From Nyssa sinensis (lineage: Eukaryota > Streptophyta > Magnoliopsida > Cornales > Nyssaceae), in contig VIRR01000524.1 in the NCBI GenBank assembly GCA_008638375.1, positions 167,501-231,500 of the forward strand: a stretch of DNA of 64,000 bases, given 5' to 3'. Below, one piece after another: positions 24,455 through 35,395 of this stretch (position 1 is its first letter; each line of letters begins with the position of its first letter). A program made the translations under genes and the position numbers. Under the pieces are notes generated by a model. That model was not told where the DNA came from, ran no database searches, and saw only the letters and a list, made by a program, of their open reading frames with translations.

Positions 24455-25530
24455 CGTTGAGGATAAGGAAGTAGAGTAGAGAAAATAGGAGGATTGTCAG
24501 GAAATGAAATTGCTGGAGGCATGTCAGTCTCTCTTAGAGTATCATCCACAATCTCCTCTTCTTCTACTTTATTCTTGTTTTGGCCATTGTTTGCAGCTGT
24601 AGGGGTAGAATTGGCTTCCTTTGACAGTGACCTCTCAATTTCTCTTCCACTTCTAAGTGTGATGGCCTTGCATTGTTCCTTTGGATTCACCTCTGTGTTG
24701 CTAGGAAAAGTTCCTCTTGGCATTGATGGTCGTGGCTAGTTGCCCAATTTGCACTTCAAGATTCTTCATAGCGGCTCCCATATTGCTACAATGAATCTCA
24801 ATGTTATCCAACCGTGAATCAGTCTTTTTGAACCTTGCTTTTGTCTCCTCAACAAAGGAAATCATGGCATCATTAAGTGACATCTTCTTCTCATTTGGTT
24901 GACTATCAAATCCTGGAGGAGGTTGCAACACATTCTTTGTGTTTCCATAAGACAAATTATCATGATTTCAAAGCCTTGGATGGTAGTAATTTGGCATAGG
25001 ATTACCACGATAGTTGTAGTTTTGATTGTTTAGGTATTGAACTTGTTCTTGACTCGCTTCATTACTCGGAACTGTCATACTTGTAGCTACAACATATTCT
25101 GCACTTTGTGGTATCCTTTGGGTTGTCAAAGCTGAAATCTAATGGGATAGAGAAGCAACTTGAGTTGAAAGGGCTACTAAAGCTCCAATTCAAGAATCCT
25201 AGTAACTTTCTTAGCCATAGTTCTTTCGGTTGGCCATTAATAGTTGTTTGAGGCCATTTCTTCCAAAAGAGAAGTAGCTCCCTCAATTGTCTTTGACATC
25301 AAAGTTCCACCTAGAAGCAGCATCAACTATGGTCCAAATTTTCCCATTTAACCAATTATAGAACATCTGAACTTGCAATCAATCCGGCAATCCATGTTGA
25401 GGGTAGCGTCATATCAAATCTTTATACCTTTCCCATGCTTCATAGAGTGACCCGAAATCATTTTGCTTGAATTGACCGATTTCACTCCTGAGTTGGGCTA
25501 TTTCTGTAGGTGGAAAGAATTTAGCAAGTT
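24455..25530 (-). pseudogene. Athila-type gag, C-terminal part (pseudogene)
   Basis: On the minus strand from about 25530 the sequence reads LAKFFPPTEIAQLRSEIGQF, then SLYEAWERYKDLI and GLPD-LQVQMFYNWLNG. It ends with the typical ITLRSGREIE and the following proline-rich stretch, cut at PYPQRV by the D' LTR. These are hallmarks of Athila gag. Stops and at least two frameshifts (one near 24710) break it. No zinc knuckle or protease follows because the gene is cut at 24454. It faces the opposite way to the gag N-terminal piece at 25601. Confidence 0.75.
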
Positions 25531-25600
25531 TTTTTATTATTTTTATTTATTTTTTGTTTTCCATGTGTGTTTTTAATGTTGGATGTGCCGTGCCAGAAAT
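25531..25600. other. Junction between opposite Athila gag pieces
   Basis: This T-rich spacer of about 70 bases separates the minus-strand gag C-terminal part from the plus-strand N-terminal part. I see no TSD or LTR end at the junction, so an inversion or end-joining event is more likely than insertion. Confidence 0.45.
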
Positions 25601-25955
25601 CATGACATTATTCCTTTTGATCCGGAGATTGAAAAAACTCTTAGATCACAAAAAGAGAAGAAAGTACTAGCCATGGCTGACTGGATAGCAGGTTGCATAG
25701 CCACGCACCATGAAGGATTATGTATGGCCAGTTGTGAATGACAACTACTCGGGTATAAGACGCCAGACCATTAATGCCAATAATTTTGAGCTCAAACCAA
25801 CCTTGATCAGCATGGTCCAACAAGCCCAATTTAGCAAATCACCACTTGATGATCGCAATATTCATTTGGCGATATTTTTGGAGATTTGTGACCCTGTAAA
25901 GATTAATGGTGTTACGGAAGACACCATTAAACTGAGATTGTTCCCTTTCAAAGAA
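25601..25955 (+). pseudogene. Athila-type gag, N-terminal part (pseudogene)
   Basis: The plus strand reads HDIIPFDPEIEKTLRSQKEK, then after a frameshift near 25700 MKDYVWPVV, NANNFELKPTLISMVQQ and TIKLRLFPF. This order and wording are typical of the start of Athila gag. It stops where the J LTR copy begins at about 25951. Normally several hundred bases of leader would separate an LTR from gag, and gag would point away from the 5' LTR. Here the gag start abuts the beginning of the right-hand LTR, so most of the internal region of J has been lost. Confidence 0.8.
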
Positions 25956-27119
25956 AACTACAAGTGCACAGTATCATAGTTTTGTAGTAAAGTGATGAGA
26001 AGAGTATCGTCCTCAAGGATTGGTAACTTACTTTTGGCAAATACCGAAATTATGCTAATCTCGATTTTATCTAGAAAAGACACTAAGATTTTTGTAATTG
26101 CAATTTAAAATAAAATCAATTCAAAGAAAATACTCAACGGAAAAGAAAGATGTTGTTCAAAAATCAACTTAATGGGAAAGAAAACTTCTAGGAAATCGAT
26201 TTCACCTAATCCCTCACTATGCTTTACTCATCTAACTAATTGAATTTAATTCTCTATGTCTGTTAGCAAATCTCCAATTTATCCAAAAGCCTCTTTCGAC
26301 AGTCAATTGGAAACTATTCTTGTTCATCATTTTACACAAGAGTATGCAAATTAATAAAGCAAGAAAGAAATAAGACCAATGATTTTGATGCTACATAGGT
26401 TCATACAAGTCTTTCGATCTCTATATTTACATATGCCAAAATATTCAAGATCTATCCTATAATTCCCTCTTTCGACAGCAAATTACAAGATCAAAATCAT
26501 CTAATTAATGGCCTAGTTAATTAGAAGCAATAGGCTTAGAATAAATCAGACAAACATAAAAGAGAATTACTTCAAATTAGCATAAAAAAGCAAGCATAGT
26601 TCAAAAGTAGATTACATCATTTTCCTATAATAAAGAAAATTTAGTTCATGCTAAAAATTAAATTCAACATAAACGAATTCAACATATTTTTTTCTAAGAG
26701 GAATGGAAGAAATTGAACACTAAAAAATACTCTTCCTCTGCCGCAGCTTCCTTCCCTCTGATTTTCTCTTTTCCTACCGCAACTGCCTTTTTTTACTTTT
26801 TCTGTGCTTCCTGCCACAACTGCCCAGCCACAGCCTCCTTCTCCAGCTACAGCCTCTCTTTCTACTTTATTCTCTGTTCCCCTCTAAGCCGATCTCCAAC
26901 TGCAGCGCCTATTTTTTTCTCTGTCGCGCTTGCTTCTTGTTTTTCTTTGCTTCCTCTAAGCCACAGCCGCAACTACTTTCTACTGCTACGCCTTTTACTA
27001 TTCTTTTTTTTTTTCCTTTCTTTTTTTTTTTTCCCTAGCAGTAGCGTTGCAGCCGCTTTTTCTCTTTTTTTTTTTCTTTTTTTTTCCTTTTTTCTCTTCT
27101 TGCGCCGCACGCTCCTTTC
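25951..27119 (+). mobile_element. Element J, right LTR, segment 1
   Basis: From about 25951 the sequence repeats the left J LTR (965-1203) and then continues past it. The first 10-15 bases of the LTR (TGATCGGTGC in the left copy) are not preserved. The part at 26700-27119 is strongly pyrimidine-rich with T runs. It is broken by solo LTR G at 27120, with CTTTC (27115-27119) as the left TSD copy. Confidence 0.7.
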
Positions 27120-30100
27120 TGTAACACCCCGACCCAACGACGCATCGTAAAAACACCCAAATAGTAATTAAGTAACGAAACCTTAAGTAGTGAGACAGTT
27201 TCGAACCCCAATATGTAAAGTTTCAGTAAAAGTCCCGAAAAAATCAGGACGACTGTACATCACTTTCGTTGCAATCACCAACCTGTTTTTGGTGATCTCA
27301 TTGAAATTGCAAGTTTCCACGTTAACCGTTAAGCTTAGTTACGAGCGTAAAATCTAAGCATGAAGATTTTGTAAACAAATTGAATAATGAAAATAATAAT
27401 ATCATTACACGAAAAAGAAATATATATATATATATATACGAATATAAAGACTAATGTAACTTAATCTATGATATACAATAGATATATATACACATGTGTA
27501 CGGTTGTTATATATATATATATATATATATGTTAATGTAAGTATATAATTAAACTATGGAAGGCAAAAGAAAATAAAGATAAACAAATGAAGAAGAATTG
27601 AGAGAAAGTAGAGAGAGAAGTAGTGGGGCAAATAGCCATACAGCTGTTCTCCATGAGATGGAAATGGTCGGCAGTCAAGAAAGAGAGACAATAGCTGAGA
27701 TGTGTTCTCCATGCAAGGATTGATGCCAACAAGTGGCGATGCCACCGACTGCATGTTGGTTTGATAGGGAAATAAAACGGGTAAAGAGAGAGAAAAATGC
27801 ACTGAAGAAGGTCGAAAGAGAGGAAGAGAACTGGAGAAGGAATTCTAAGGAAACTGAAAAAGGAAAGAGAAAGTCCGAAAAAATAGTAAACAGGTAAATT
27901 TGTAGGTCGAATTCTGTTTAATTTATTTTGAATTTAAAGCATGCAATAGTAAGGGTCTTATTGTACATACTTTAAGCTTTAATTTGCAAAAGAAATGAAG
28001 GAAAATGATGAAGAATCTAGTGAGAAATTTAGAGTTACAGGTTGAATAAAACTACGAAAAATTTTAAGTGCAGGTCTGATTTAGTTTGAACTGAATCTAA
28101 ATTGGTGTATTGGGGCTTAAACTAGACCTCATTAGGGTTCTCAAACCATTAGCCCGCGACCTTAAAACCCAAGAAATGAACTCTAAAAAGTTAGTTGCAG
28201 GTTTTGGCCGTGAAACCCAATTCTTGTTTGAAACTCCTAAGCTCGATTTTGAGAATAGGGACTGAAACCTTATGTCATAAGGATCACGCAGCACCAAACC
28301 ACATTAAAAATGGTTGTGAGATGAAGGTTTATTGTCCGAGTTGCAGGTTCGGCGATTATGGCTTAGACCGGGCATCTAGGTTAGTTTGAAGGTTCTAAAT
28401 GGATGCCAAAAGATTGGCCAAACTTCCAGCAACACATACCACCCAATAATAGAGAAAATCAGTGGTTCAAAATGCACGAAACTGAAAGAAAAGAAACCCA
28501 AAAATTAGGGCAACAATGAGGGTGAGTTGGGGGAAGACGATGAACAGTGTCGGGTCATGGGTCGGGCCTCGGGTCGGGTCCTGACCCGATGTTTTAATAA
28601 GGTTCGGGTCGAACTACATCGTTTAACTAAAGTTACATTTAAATTAAATTTGAGGGCTGACGTCAGCATTACGTGTTAAACCGAATTAGACCGGTTAGTT
28701 CGGTTTCGAACCTCAGCCGGTTCACTTAAAAGCTAACTGAACCCACTGGTTCAGACCGGATGTTTATGAAATTGTGTTTTGACCCCAGAAAATTCTGACA
28801 AATCCTACTGTGGCTCAATCAAATTAATTTAATATTAAATTAATAACATTTAAATAAGAATTATTTCAAAAGTACCCCTGGGTCACAAATGAAGTCCAAA
28901 TAAAGTAAACGAATAGTGCATTTTAACTATTTTGGATGCTCCGGACTCAATGGCAGGGTCCCTTTCATGAGACGGGACTCCAAAAATTTGGGACACGTTA
29001 AGGTATAAATTACGAAATTACCCCTGACATGTCCAAAGTCAAATTAAAAGCCAAGAAGGTCTAAATTGACTTTCTTCGACGTTCCGGATTCAATGGTGAG
29101 GTCCGTATTATGAAATGAAGTACGGAAAAAATATGACACGTACATACGTAACGTATAACATCAAACTTTAAAATTTAATGAAGCTACCAGAAGAGTATAC
29201 GTTAGGAGAATAATGCTGAGACTAAAAGCGAAGATTGAACACAATTTAAACATAAAATACGAACATCGGTAGGAGATATTTGAAGTACCTATGAGTTAAT
29301 AAATTATTTATGTATTGTTTAGGAACTACAAAGGAGAAAGGAAAGGCAGTATTAGCATCAACCCTAAGGACCAAGGTGAGTAACCCTGCATTTGAAGTAG
29401 AGATTTTAACTCCACGATTTAAATGTTATTTTAAACTTCAAAATATCTGGAGTATTGAATGTTAAATTCCATATTTCATGATTCCTGTCTTGAAATATTC
29501 TGTTCTTATAAAATTTACTGTGACATGCTCAATGAATGATTTCTATTACTGTCTTCCTTAAAAGTATTTAGCATGTCTACATATTCTGAAGTTCTTATTC
29601 TACATATTGGACGATTTGGTCATGAAATCATGAACATTATATTTTAAATACTCTTGAAAAGTATTTACTTAAAGAAGCCATACGACAAACGTTTTTCCAG
29701 ATAATAATAAGCACAGAGGTAGAGTTATGGGTTTTACGGAACTCAACGGACCTATCATGTGCATTAGCACACGTAAGCACAGAGGTAGAGTTGTGGGTTC
29801 TACGGAACACTTCGGACCTATCATGTACATATGCCTGCTAGCAGGATCTGATCCCACAAGCAATGAGATATCTCCACTGTATATGTAAAATGGGAGTCTA
29901 GTTCGAAACGGATTCTACCTAATTAAAGAGAAAAGATGACAAATGTTTTGAAAATAGGAAGCAGGTTTTTACCCCCATTTTCATTATGCAATGCTTATGT
30001 CTTTTGAAGTAACATGTTTAAAAATGGAAGCAGGTTTTTACCCCCATTTTCATTATGCAATGCTTATGTCTTTTGAAGTAACATGTTTAGAAATGGAAGC

Positions 30101-30773
30101 AGTTTTTACTGCCATTTTATTACGCATGTTTATGTATTTGAAATGCATATACTCTATTTGAACGAATGTATAGTTAGCTTGAACACTTTAAAAGTTTCAA
30201 AGCTATCCTTATGAAAAGTGCATGTACTCTATGTTCAAATGTACGAGCAATTGGTAGTGTGTATTTTATAAACTCTCATGTGCGAAACCACTACTAATTG
30301 AAAACCTATGACAGATGCAGGAATTACTTATTCAGCTTCTCGAACCTAACCCCATTCCCTAACATTTTTTTCAGGTATTGATGAGAAGTAGGAGCCTTGC
30401 CCTATTTGTGGATTGACGACTAGCGGCTCCATTTGGATTAGGATTTTAATGTACTAAGACTTGTAGCTGATGTAGTAGATTTTGGAAGATATGTACCTAA
30501 GCCGATAGGCAACCGGATATGTAATGTATATAAAACTTTAAATTTTAGTATGCTCTGATTTTATGATCATATGTACGGCTTTGAAGAGCGGCAGTACCGG
30601 GCGGGTGTGCGACAGATGTTTAAAAAGAAAAAGAAAAGTTTTTCACGCTTCCGCAACCACAGGCTGCACCACTGTCCGATACTGTTGCTTATGTAAGCCT
30701 TGCCCTAAGGCCTCGGCCGAAGGGTGGCGGTCGCGATACGAGATCCGCACAAGGTGGGTTTCGGGTCGTGACA
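27120..30773 (+). mobile_element. Solo LTR G (D-superfamily, plus orientation)
   Basis: It starts TGTAACACCCCGACCC and ends GGTTTCGGGTCGTGACA. The flanking pentamers are CTTTC and CTTTT, a TSD with one later mutation. The 3654-base sequence is colinear with the reverse complement of D1 and D3 (for example the GGAAGCAGG and CCCCATTTT repeats near 29950-30115 and the GAAAAACTTTT-type end at 30620-30650). There is no primer site, polypurine tract or second LTR, so this is a single LTR left after recombination between two LTRs. Confidence 0.8.
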
Positions 30774-31258
30774 CTTTTTGTCTTTAGCACCTCCTCCTAC
30801 TGGTTCTTTTCTTCCTTTCTTTTCTTCTCCTGATATGTCGCCACGCCTTCTAAGCCCTTTTTTTCCTCTTAGCCCCAACGCCTTGCTTTTTCTCTCTTTG
30901 TTCTCTGCCGCGTAGCCCCTTTCTTTTTTCTCTCCTGCTTTCTTTTTAAACACAACAGAACCCTTAAGCCCTACACGCTAGCAGCAGCTTCTACGGCTAA
31001 CGTCTTTTTCTTAGGCTTTTTAGTTGGACAGCTGGCATAAAATATGGGATCAGCTATAATGGATCGAGCTCACAGGCCTAATGAATAGGTTGTTTGGCCC
31101 AAGTAGTCCATAGACGATGGACTGCTTTAATTTCTTCAAATCTGAAATAAAATTTAAATGATGACGATGAAGCCTAAAATCAACCAGAAAATACATAAAA
31201 TTAGACTAAAGTTTAAAGTTAAGGAGTGATAAAATATTCTAAATTATACAAGTCATCA
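30774..31258 (+). mobile_element. Element J, right LTR, segment 2 (end)
   Basis: The pyrimidine-rich LTR resumes after G and ends CAAGTCATCA at 31258, followed by TGAAG (31259-31263), identical to the TSD before 955. The end resembles Athila LTR ends as I know them. J LTR segments 1 and 2 total about 1.65 kb, a usual Athila LTR length. Confidence 0.75.
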
Positions 31259-31296
31259 TGAAGAACCATAACTTAAGTGAAGTAAGAAAAGAGAGA

Positions 31297-31300
<4 letters not shown>

Positions 31301-31341
<41 letters not shown>
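31301..31341. repeat. GA microsatellite
   Basis: This is a run of about 20 GA units in LTR E. Comparable GA patches occur at the same relative place in LTRs C and H. Confidence 0.9.
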
Positions 31342-31345
<4 letters not shown>

Positions 31346-33516
31346 AAATAGGGGGGAAACTAGCAAGTTGCCATGGATGGAAAAAGAAGGGAAGCTTCCA
31401 AGGTCGGGCATTAGACTAAGGTACGTGCTCAAAATTCCTCCTTTTGTGTTTTGCAAACAATTAGGAACCAAAAATTAGTAGAAAAACCGAAAATAAAATC
31501 ACCCTGTAACTCACGGCCAAAATTAGTAAAATTTTAAGTTGAATTAAACTTGATTTGGTGAATGGAAACAGATAGGAAATTATTCAAGGAATCCAAAACA
31601 GTTAGAATCATGAAAAATGGTCAAGAAATGACCATTTTATAGTCAGATTTCAGAAAGCACATGGTCAAAAAATGCATATGGGTGTCGGAACTTGGGTTGT
31701 TTGAGGTCTAAAATGGTTCGAAACTAATGCTTAGGGTCTTAGGATTAATTTGGTATAAACCTCTGTGAAAACAGACGCAAAAATCATAAGAGAAAAATAG
31801 AAAAATTGAACAATTCTGGCGACTGGCGCCAAAGCAAACGCCGAAAAAACATGGGGAAGACGAGTCATTTTAGGTTTGTTGGACCGAATTTTGGGTTGAG
31901 GTAGGTCGGGACCTAACCGAGCTCAAATATAGTTAATGAAGCTACGTCATTTAAGGGTTGGTTTTAATTTGAATTTACCCTATTTGGTTATAGAAATAAT
32001 AAATTAGAAATGGAAATAAAGAGTTAACCAAACCATGGATAAGGAAGACAACTGGGATATTCTATTCCGGTTCATAGAGTAACCTGAACCAGCTGGTTCA
32101 CAAGCCCTTTCGGCTAGTTTCGGGTTACAACCCAAGAACCCCTTGGTTCACTAGTTTAATTTAAATAAGAAAAACTAGAACTTTGTTCAATTATGGTTTG
32201 GCCCTAAAGTCCTGAGTAATTATGTTCTAACCCAGCTCTTGAGAATTTAATTCAAATAAATCCCTGGAAAAATAATTTAATAATCAAATAATTAATTTAT
32301 AAATAGGGTAAAATGACTATTTTACCTTTGGCCAATAAATAAAGCAAATAAAGTCTAAATTGAGATCCGAAAAAGGCTATTTTAATATTTTCGGATGTTC
32401 CAAACACAATGTAAATGTCAAATTGGACATCCAGGGACTCCGGGGTGGTCCCATCATAAGATGTAAAAGTACCAAAATATCCCTAATACAATACGAAGCC
32501 CAAATAAAGTCCTAATTGGACGAAATTGTTACTAATGGAGGCCCAAATAATTGTGAACGCGTATATATGACTAAATAATGATTTGAGGTCAGAATTTCAT
32601 AAAATGTGAAATGACTAAAATACCTCTAAGCATAGAAAATACAAAGTAAAGGCCAAATAAATTCTAAAAGAGGGTCAATCTGATATAATTGACTATCATA
32701 AGCATAATTATGAAAATTGAAGGTCTAAATAAGACTCCTGAATAGTCAAAGTATAAACTGGGAAATGCCCGATGTTTCCCGATGACCTAAAATAGATAGC
32801 AAATGAAGTCCAAAAGACTTAGAAATTTATATATAAGACATGTGAAATATTCTGAGGACCAAGATAGGGTCCAGAGCATGAATGATAAATTACCATTTTC
32901 CATTAAGGTTAAATACTTGATTAATTAATAACGAATGAAGTCCAAATGACTTAAATTATAATTCTGGAAGCTACTAAGCTTAAGTAAGGAATTTAATAAC
33001 CTAAGTTGAAACCAGATAAGCTAATGAAATTACTTAGATGATTTGATAGACTCCTAAGATGATAAAGAATTCATGGATGGATGAATTTTTATATGTCCGT
33101 GATTGATGATGATTATTCAAGAAATGCAAGGATGTCCCTAAGGACGTATCTGGAGAACATCTGTAAATGTAGATAAGCGTACAATTTGTGAGTAACTCAG
33201 AACCCATGACTTGGTGTAATTTTTACTGTACTATCTAGATTCATATACTGTGAGAAACTTGAAACTTCTGACTTAGTGACATTTTAACTATCATAGTATC
33301 TTCATATATTGTACTGTTTCATATACTTAAATGCATACTCTTTGTACTGCATTACACATGGCATGATTCCATTCTGTCCTGCCCTTCTGATATGTTCTGC
33401 TATGATTCTATTCTATTATATGCTATTCGGAGTCTGTTCCGATTCTGTTTTGTTATGTTGTGTCTTACTCTTGGGCCCACTACAAGATTGAGCAGTATAG
33501 CTTAGGCCAGAGCATC

Positions 33517-33685
33517 ACCCAGAGGGTAGAGGCCCCATAAGTGTCCGCGTATGGGCAGCTTGGAAAAGCTCATATGCCTGATTGGCATCTTGTTCTGCTC
33601 AATTCTGTTGTGTTCCATTCTGATCTAACCCAGAGGGTAGAAGCCCCACGAGTGTCTGCTTATGGGCAGTTGGAAGAGGTTCAAA
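33517..33685 (+). repeat. Two-unit minisatellite in LTR E
   Basis: Two units begin ACCCAGAGGGTAGA at 33517 and 33629 and share AGTGTCYGC and TATGGGCAG. The corresponding place in solo LTR H has two units of 51 bases at 60561-60654 with CCAGAGGGAC. Confidence 0.6.
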
Positions 33686-35395
33686 TGTCACGACCCGAAA
33701 CCCACCCTATGCGGATCTCGTGTCGCGGGGCCGACCCGAAGGCCGTCCCTACTTTTTTTTTTTTCGTTCCTGTATCATAGTACTAACATGCAATGTACTA
33801 AAAATTTAAAACAATAAACAGCGGAAGTCTTTATCAATTACAGTAATCCAGCGGAAGTCTTTAAATCAAATTTAACAGCGGAAATCTATTAAATACATGA
33901 CATAGTTCTACAAAATTCAAAATGAGAACTAAACCGTAACCAGCACCCGGGGGTGGTGAATACATGGGAGAACTAACATAGACTGAACAGTACTTCAAAA
34001 TATCCCCCTACGCTCTCAGACTCCTACTGGGGTCTCGCAGCGTCATCACCTGAAATGGGGGTAAATGGGGTGGAATGAGCTACAAAGCTCAGTAAGTAAA
34101 ACAGATCTCCAACACTGGTATCGATGATCAAATGTGTATCCATGAATAGATAATGATAGCCAATCATGAGGAAGGAGATACTGTGATAGCCAATGAACAT
34201 AATTGCCACGAGGGCCAATGAAAGGTAAATCACAATACACAATCAGAAGTAATAGTGTAAAATGAAAGCATAACAACAATGAAGTACTGCCACAATGAAC
34301 CGATGACAATCAAATCAATCAATGCAAGTCTTTCGAGACTTGAAGAATTATAAGGAATAGTGCCATTCAATCAATTAAGTTCTGTCAATCATAAGAGATG
34401 CTGTTATTCTGTTTCAGGGCTCGGCAGACCCTCGATCTTTTGGGGCCCGGCATACCCCCAGTCAATTCCAATAATTTGCCATTTGTCCGTTCACGGACTC
34501 GACCCGTAGGTCCCATTTAATCAGATAGCATCAGATGGTTGTTGTGACTGAGCACAACTCCCGTGTCCATAAACATGTCATGATCATAGTAATTCCATAG
34601 AATATAAAAATGGAATGTCATTCATTCAATGAGGATACAGTAGTAGGTCTTTCAAGGCATGGTTCAACATGATAACAATGATATAGCAATCAATCAAGGT
34701 CCACTAGATAGAACAATATCACAAAGTGGATAGCAATAACATAGGTGCTTTCAAAGCACAGTGAAACATGATAACAGTGATACATCAGTCAATGATATGT
34801 CCACAAGATAGAAAATATCAAAATGTGGAACACATGGATATCAATACTTTCAAGAGTACGAGTTTGGCAGTAAAAGAATAAACTTGGCTTGTGGGAACAC
34901 CACATGTAAGAGAAAGTGATCCACTTACCTCTACCGTGCTTCTGTCTTAGAAATCCGTGAGTATACCCTTGCCTTTTGAGTTCCCTATATATCAGTGAAT
35001 ACGTTTCAGAATAATTGCTATTCATCAAATTTTATGCTTTTCTATCATAAGTATTTCAAATACTATTTTAGACTTTACCATTGAGTCCGGAATGCCGAAG
35101 AAAGTCGGTTTAGGCTTTCGCGGAATTCCATTTGGACTTTTGTACTAAAAAGGGCAAAATAGTCATTTTGCACTTTTACGGTATTTTATCCTTCGGGGTT
35201 CCGTCTCGTAAAACGGACCCCACCATTGGACTCAGAACGTCCGAGATAATAGGTTTTGACTATTCATTTGTGTCGTTTGGACTTCGTTTGACCTCTTTTT
35301 GGAATAGGGGCATTATTGTAAAATTAATATTTAATTAATTTTTTTATACTTTGGGCAACAGTGAAATTTCCCAAACTATTTGGGGCCGGTTTATA
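33686..35395 (-). repeat. Element A, 3' LTR, distal part
   Basis: This matches 51719-53431 of the other LTR almost base for base, from TGTCACGACCCG to GGGGCCGGTTTATA. It ends at the TSD TTATA (35391-35395) where B is inserted. It contains the hairpin cassette at 34485-34558. Confidence 0.9.
34485..34560 (-). promoter_or_regulatory. Three-hairpin cassette in LTR A
   Basis: Written on the plus strand, GTCCG TTCA CGGAC (34485-34498), GACC/GGTC (34501-34512) and GTTGTG ACTGAG CACAAC (about 34541-34558) lie in a row. The other A LTR has them at 52518-52531, 52534-52545 and about 52574-52591. Stem bases differ from those in LTRs I and C but pairing is kept. Confidence 0.55.

Larger units (their letters stand above)
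31264..33685 (+). mobile_element. Element E, 3' LTR, segment 2 of 3
   Basis: The E LTR continues after J. It holds a GA microsatellite (31301-31341), the GC-rich middle and the CTGAACC/GGTTC zone common to these LTRs. A stretch homologous to the right part of solo LTR H begins near 33100 (GGCATGATTCCATTCTGTC at 33360 and 60421). It ends at 33685 with TCAAA, the TSD of element A. Confidence 0.75.

Noticed and set aside
26713..27150. 145-residue Ser/Phe-rich frame on the plus strand
   Set aside because: It is a product of pyrimidine-rich LTR sequence in J and crosses the border of solo LTR G, so it cannot be a real gene.
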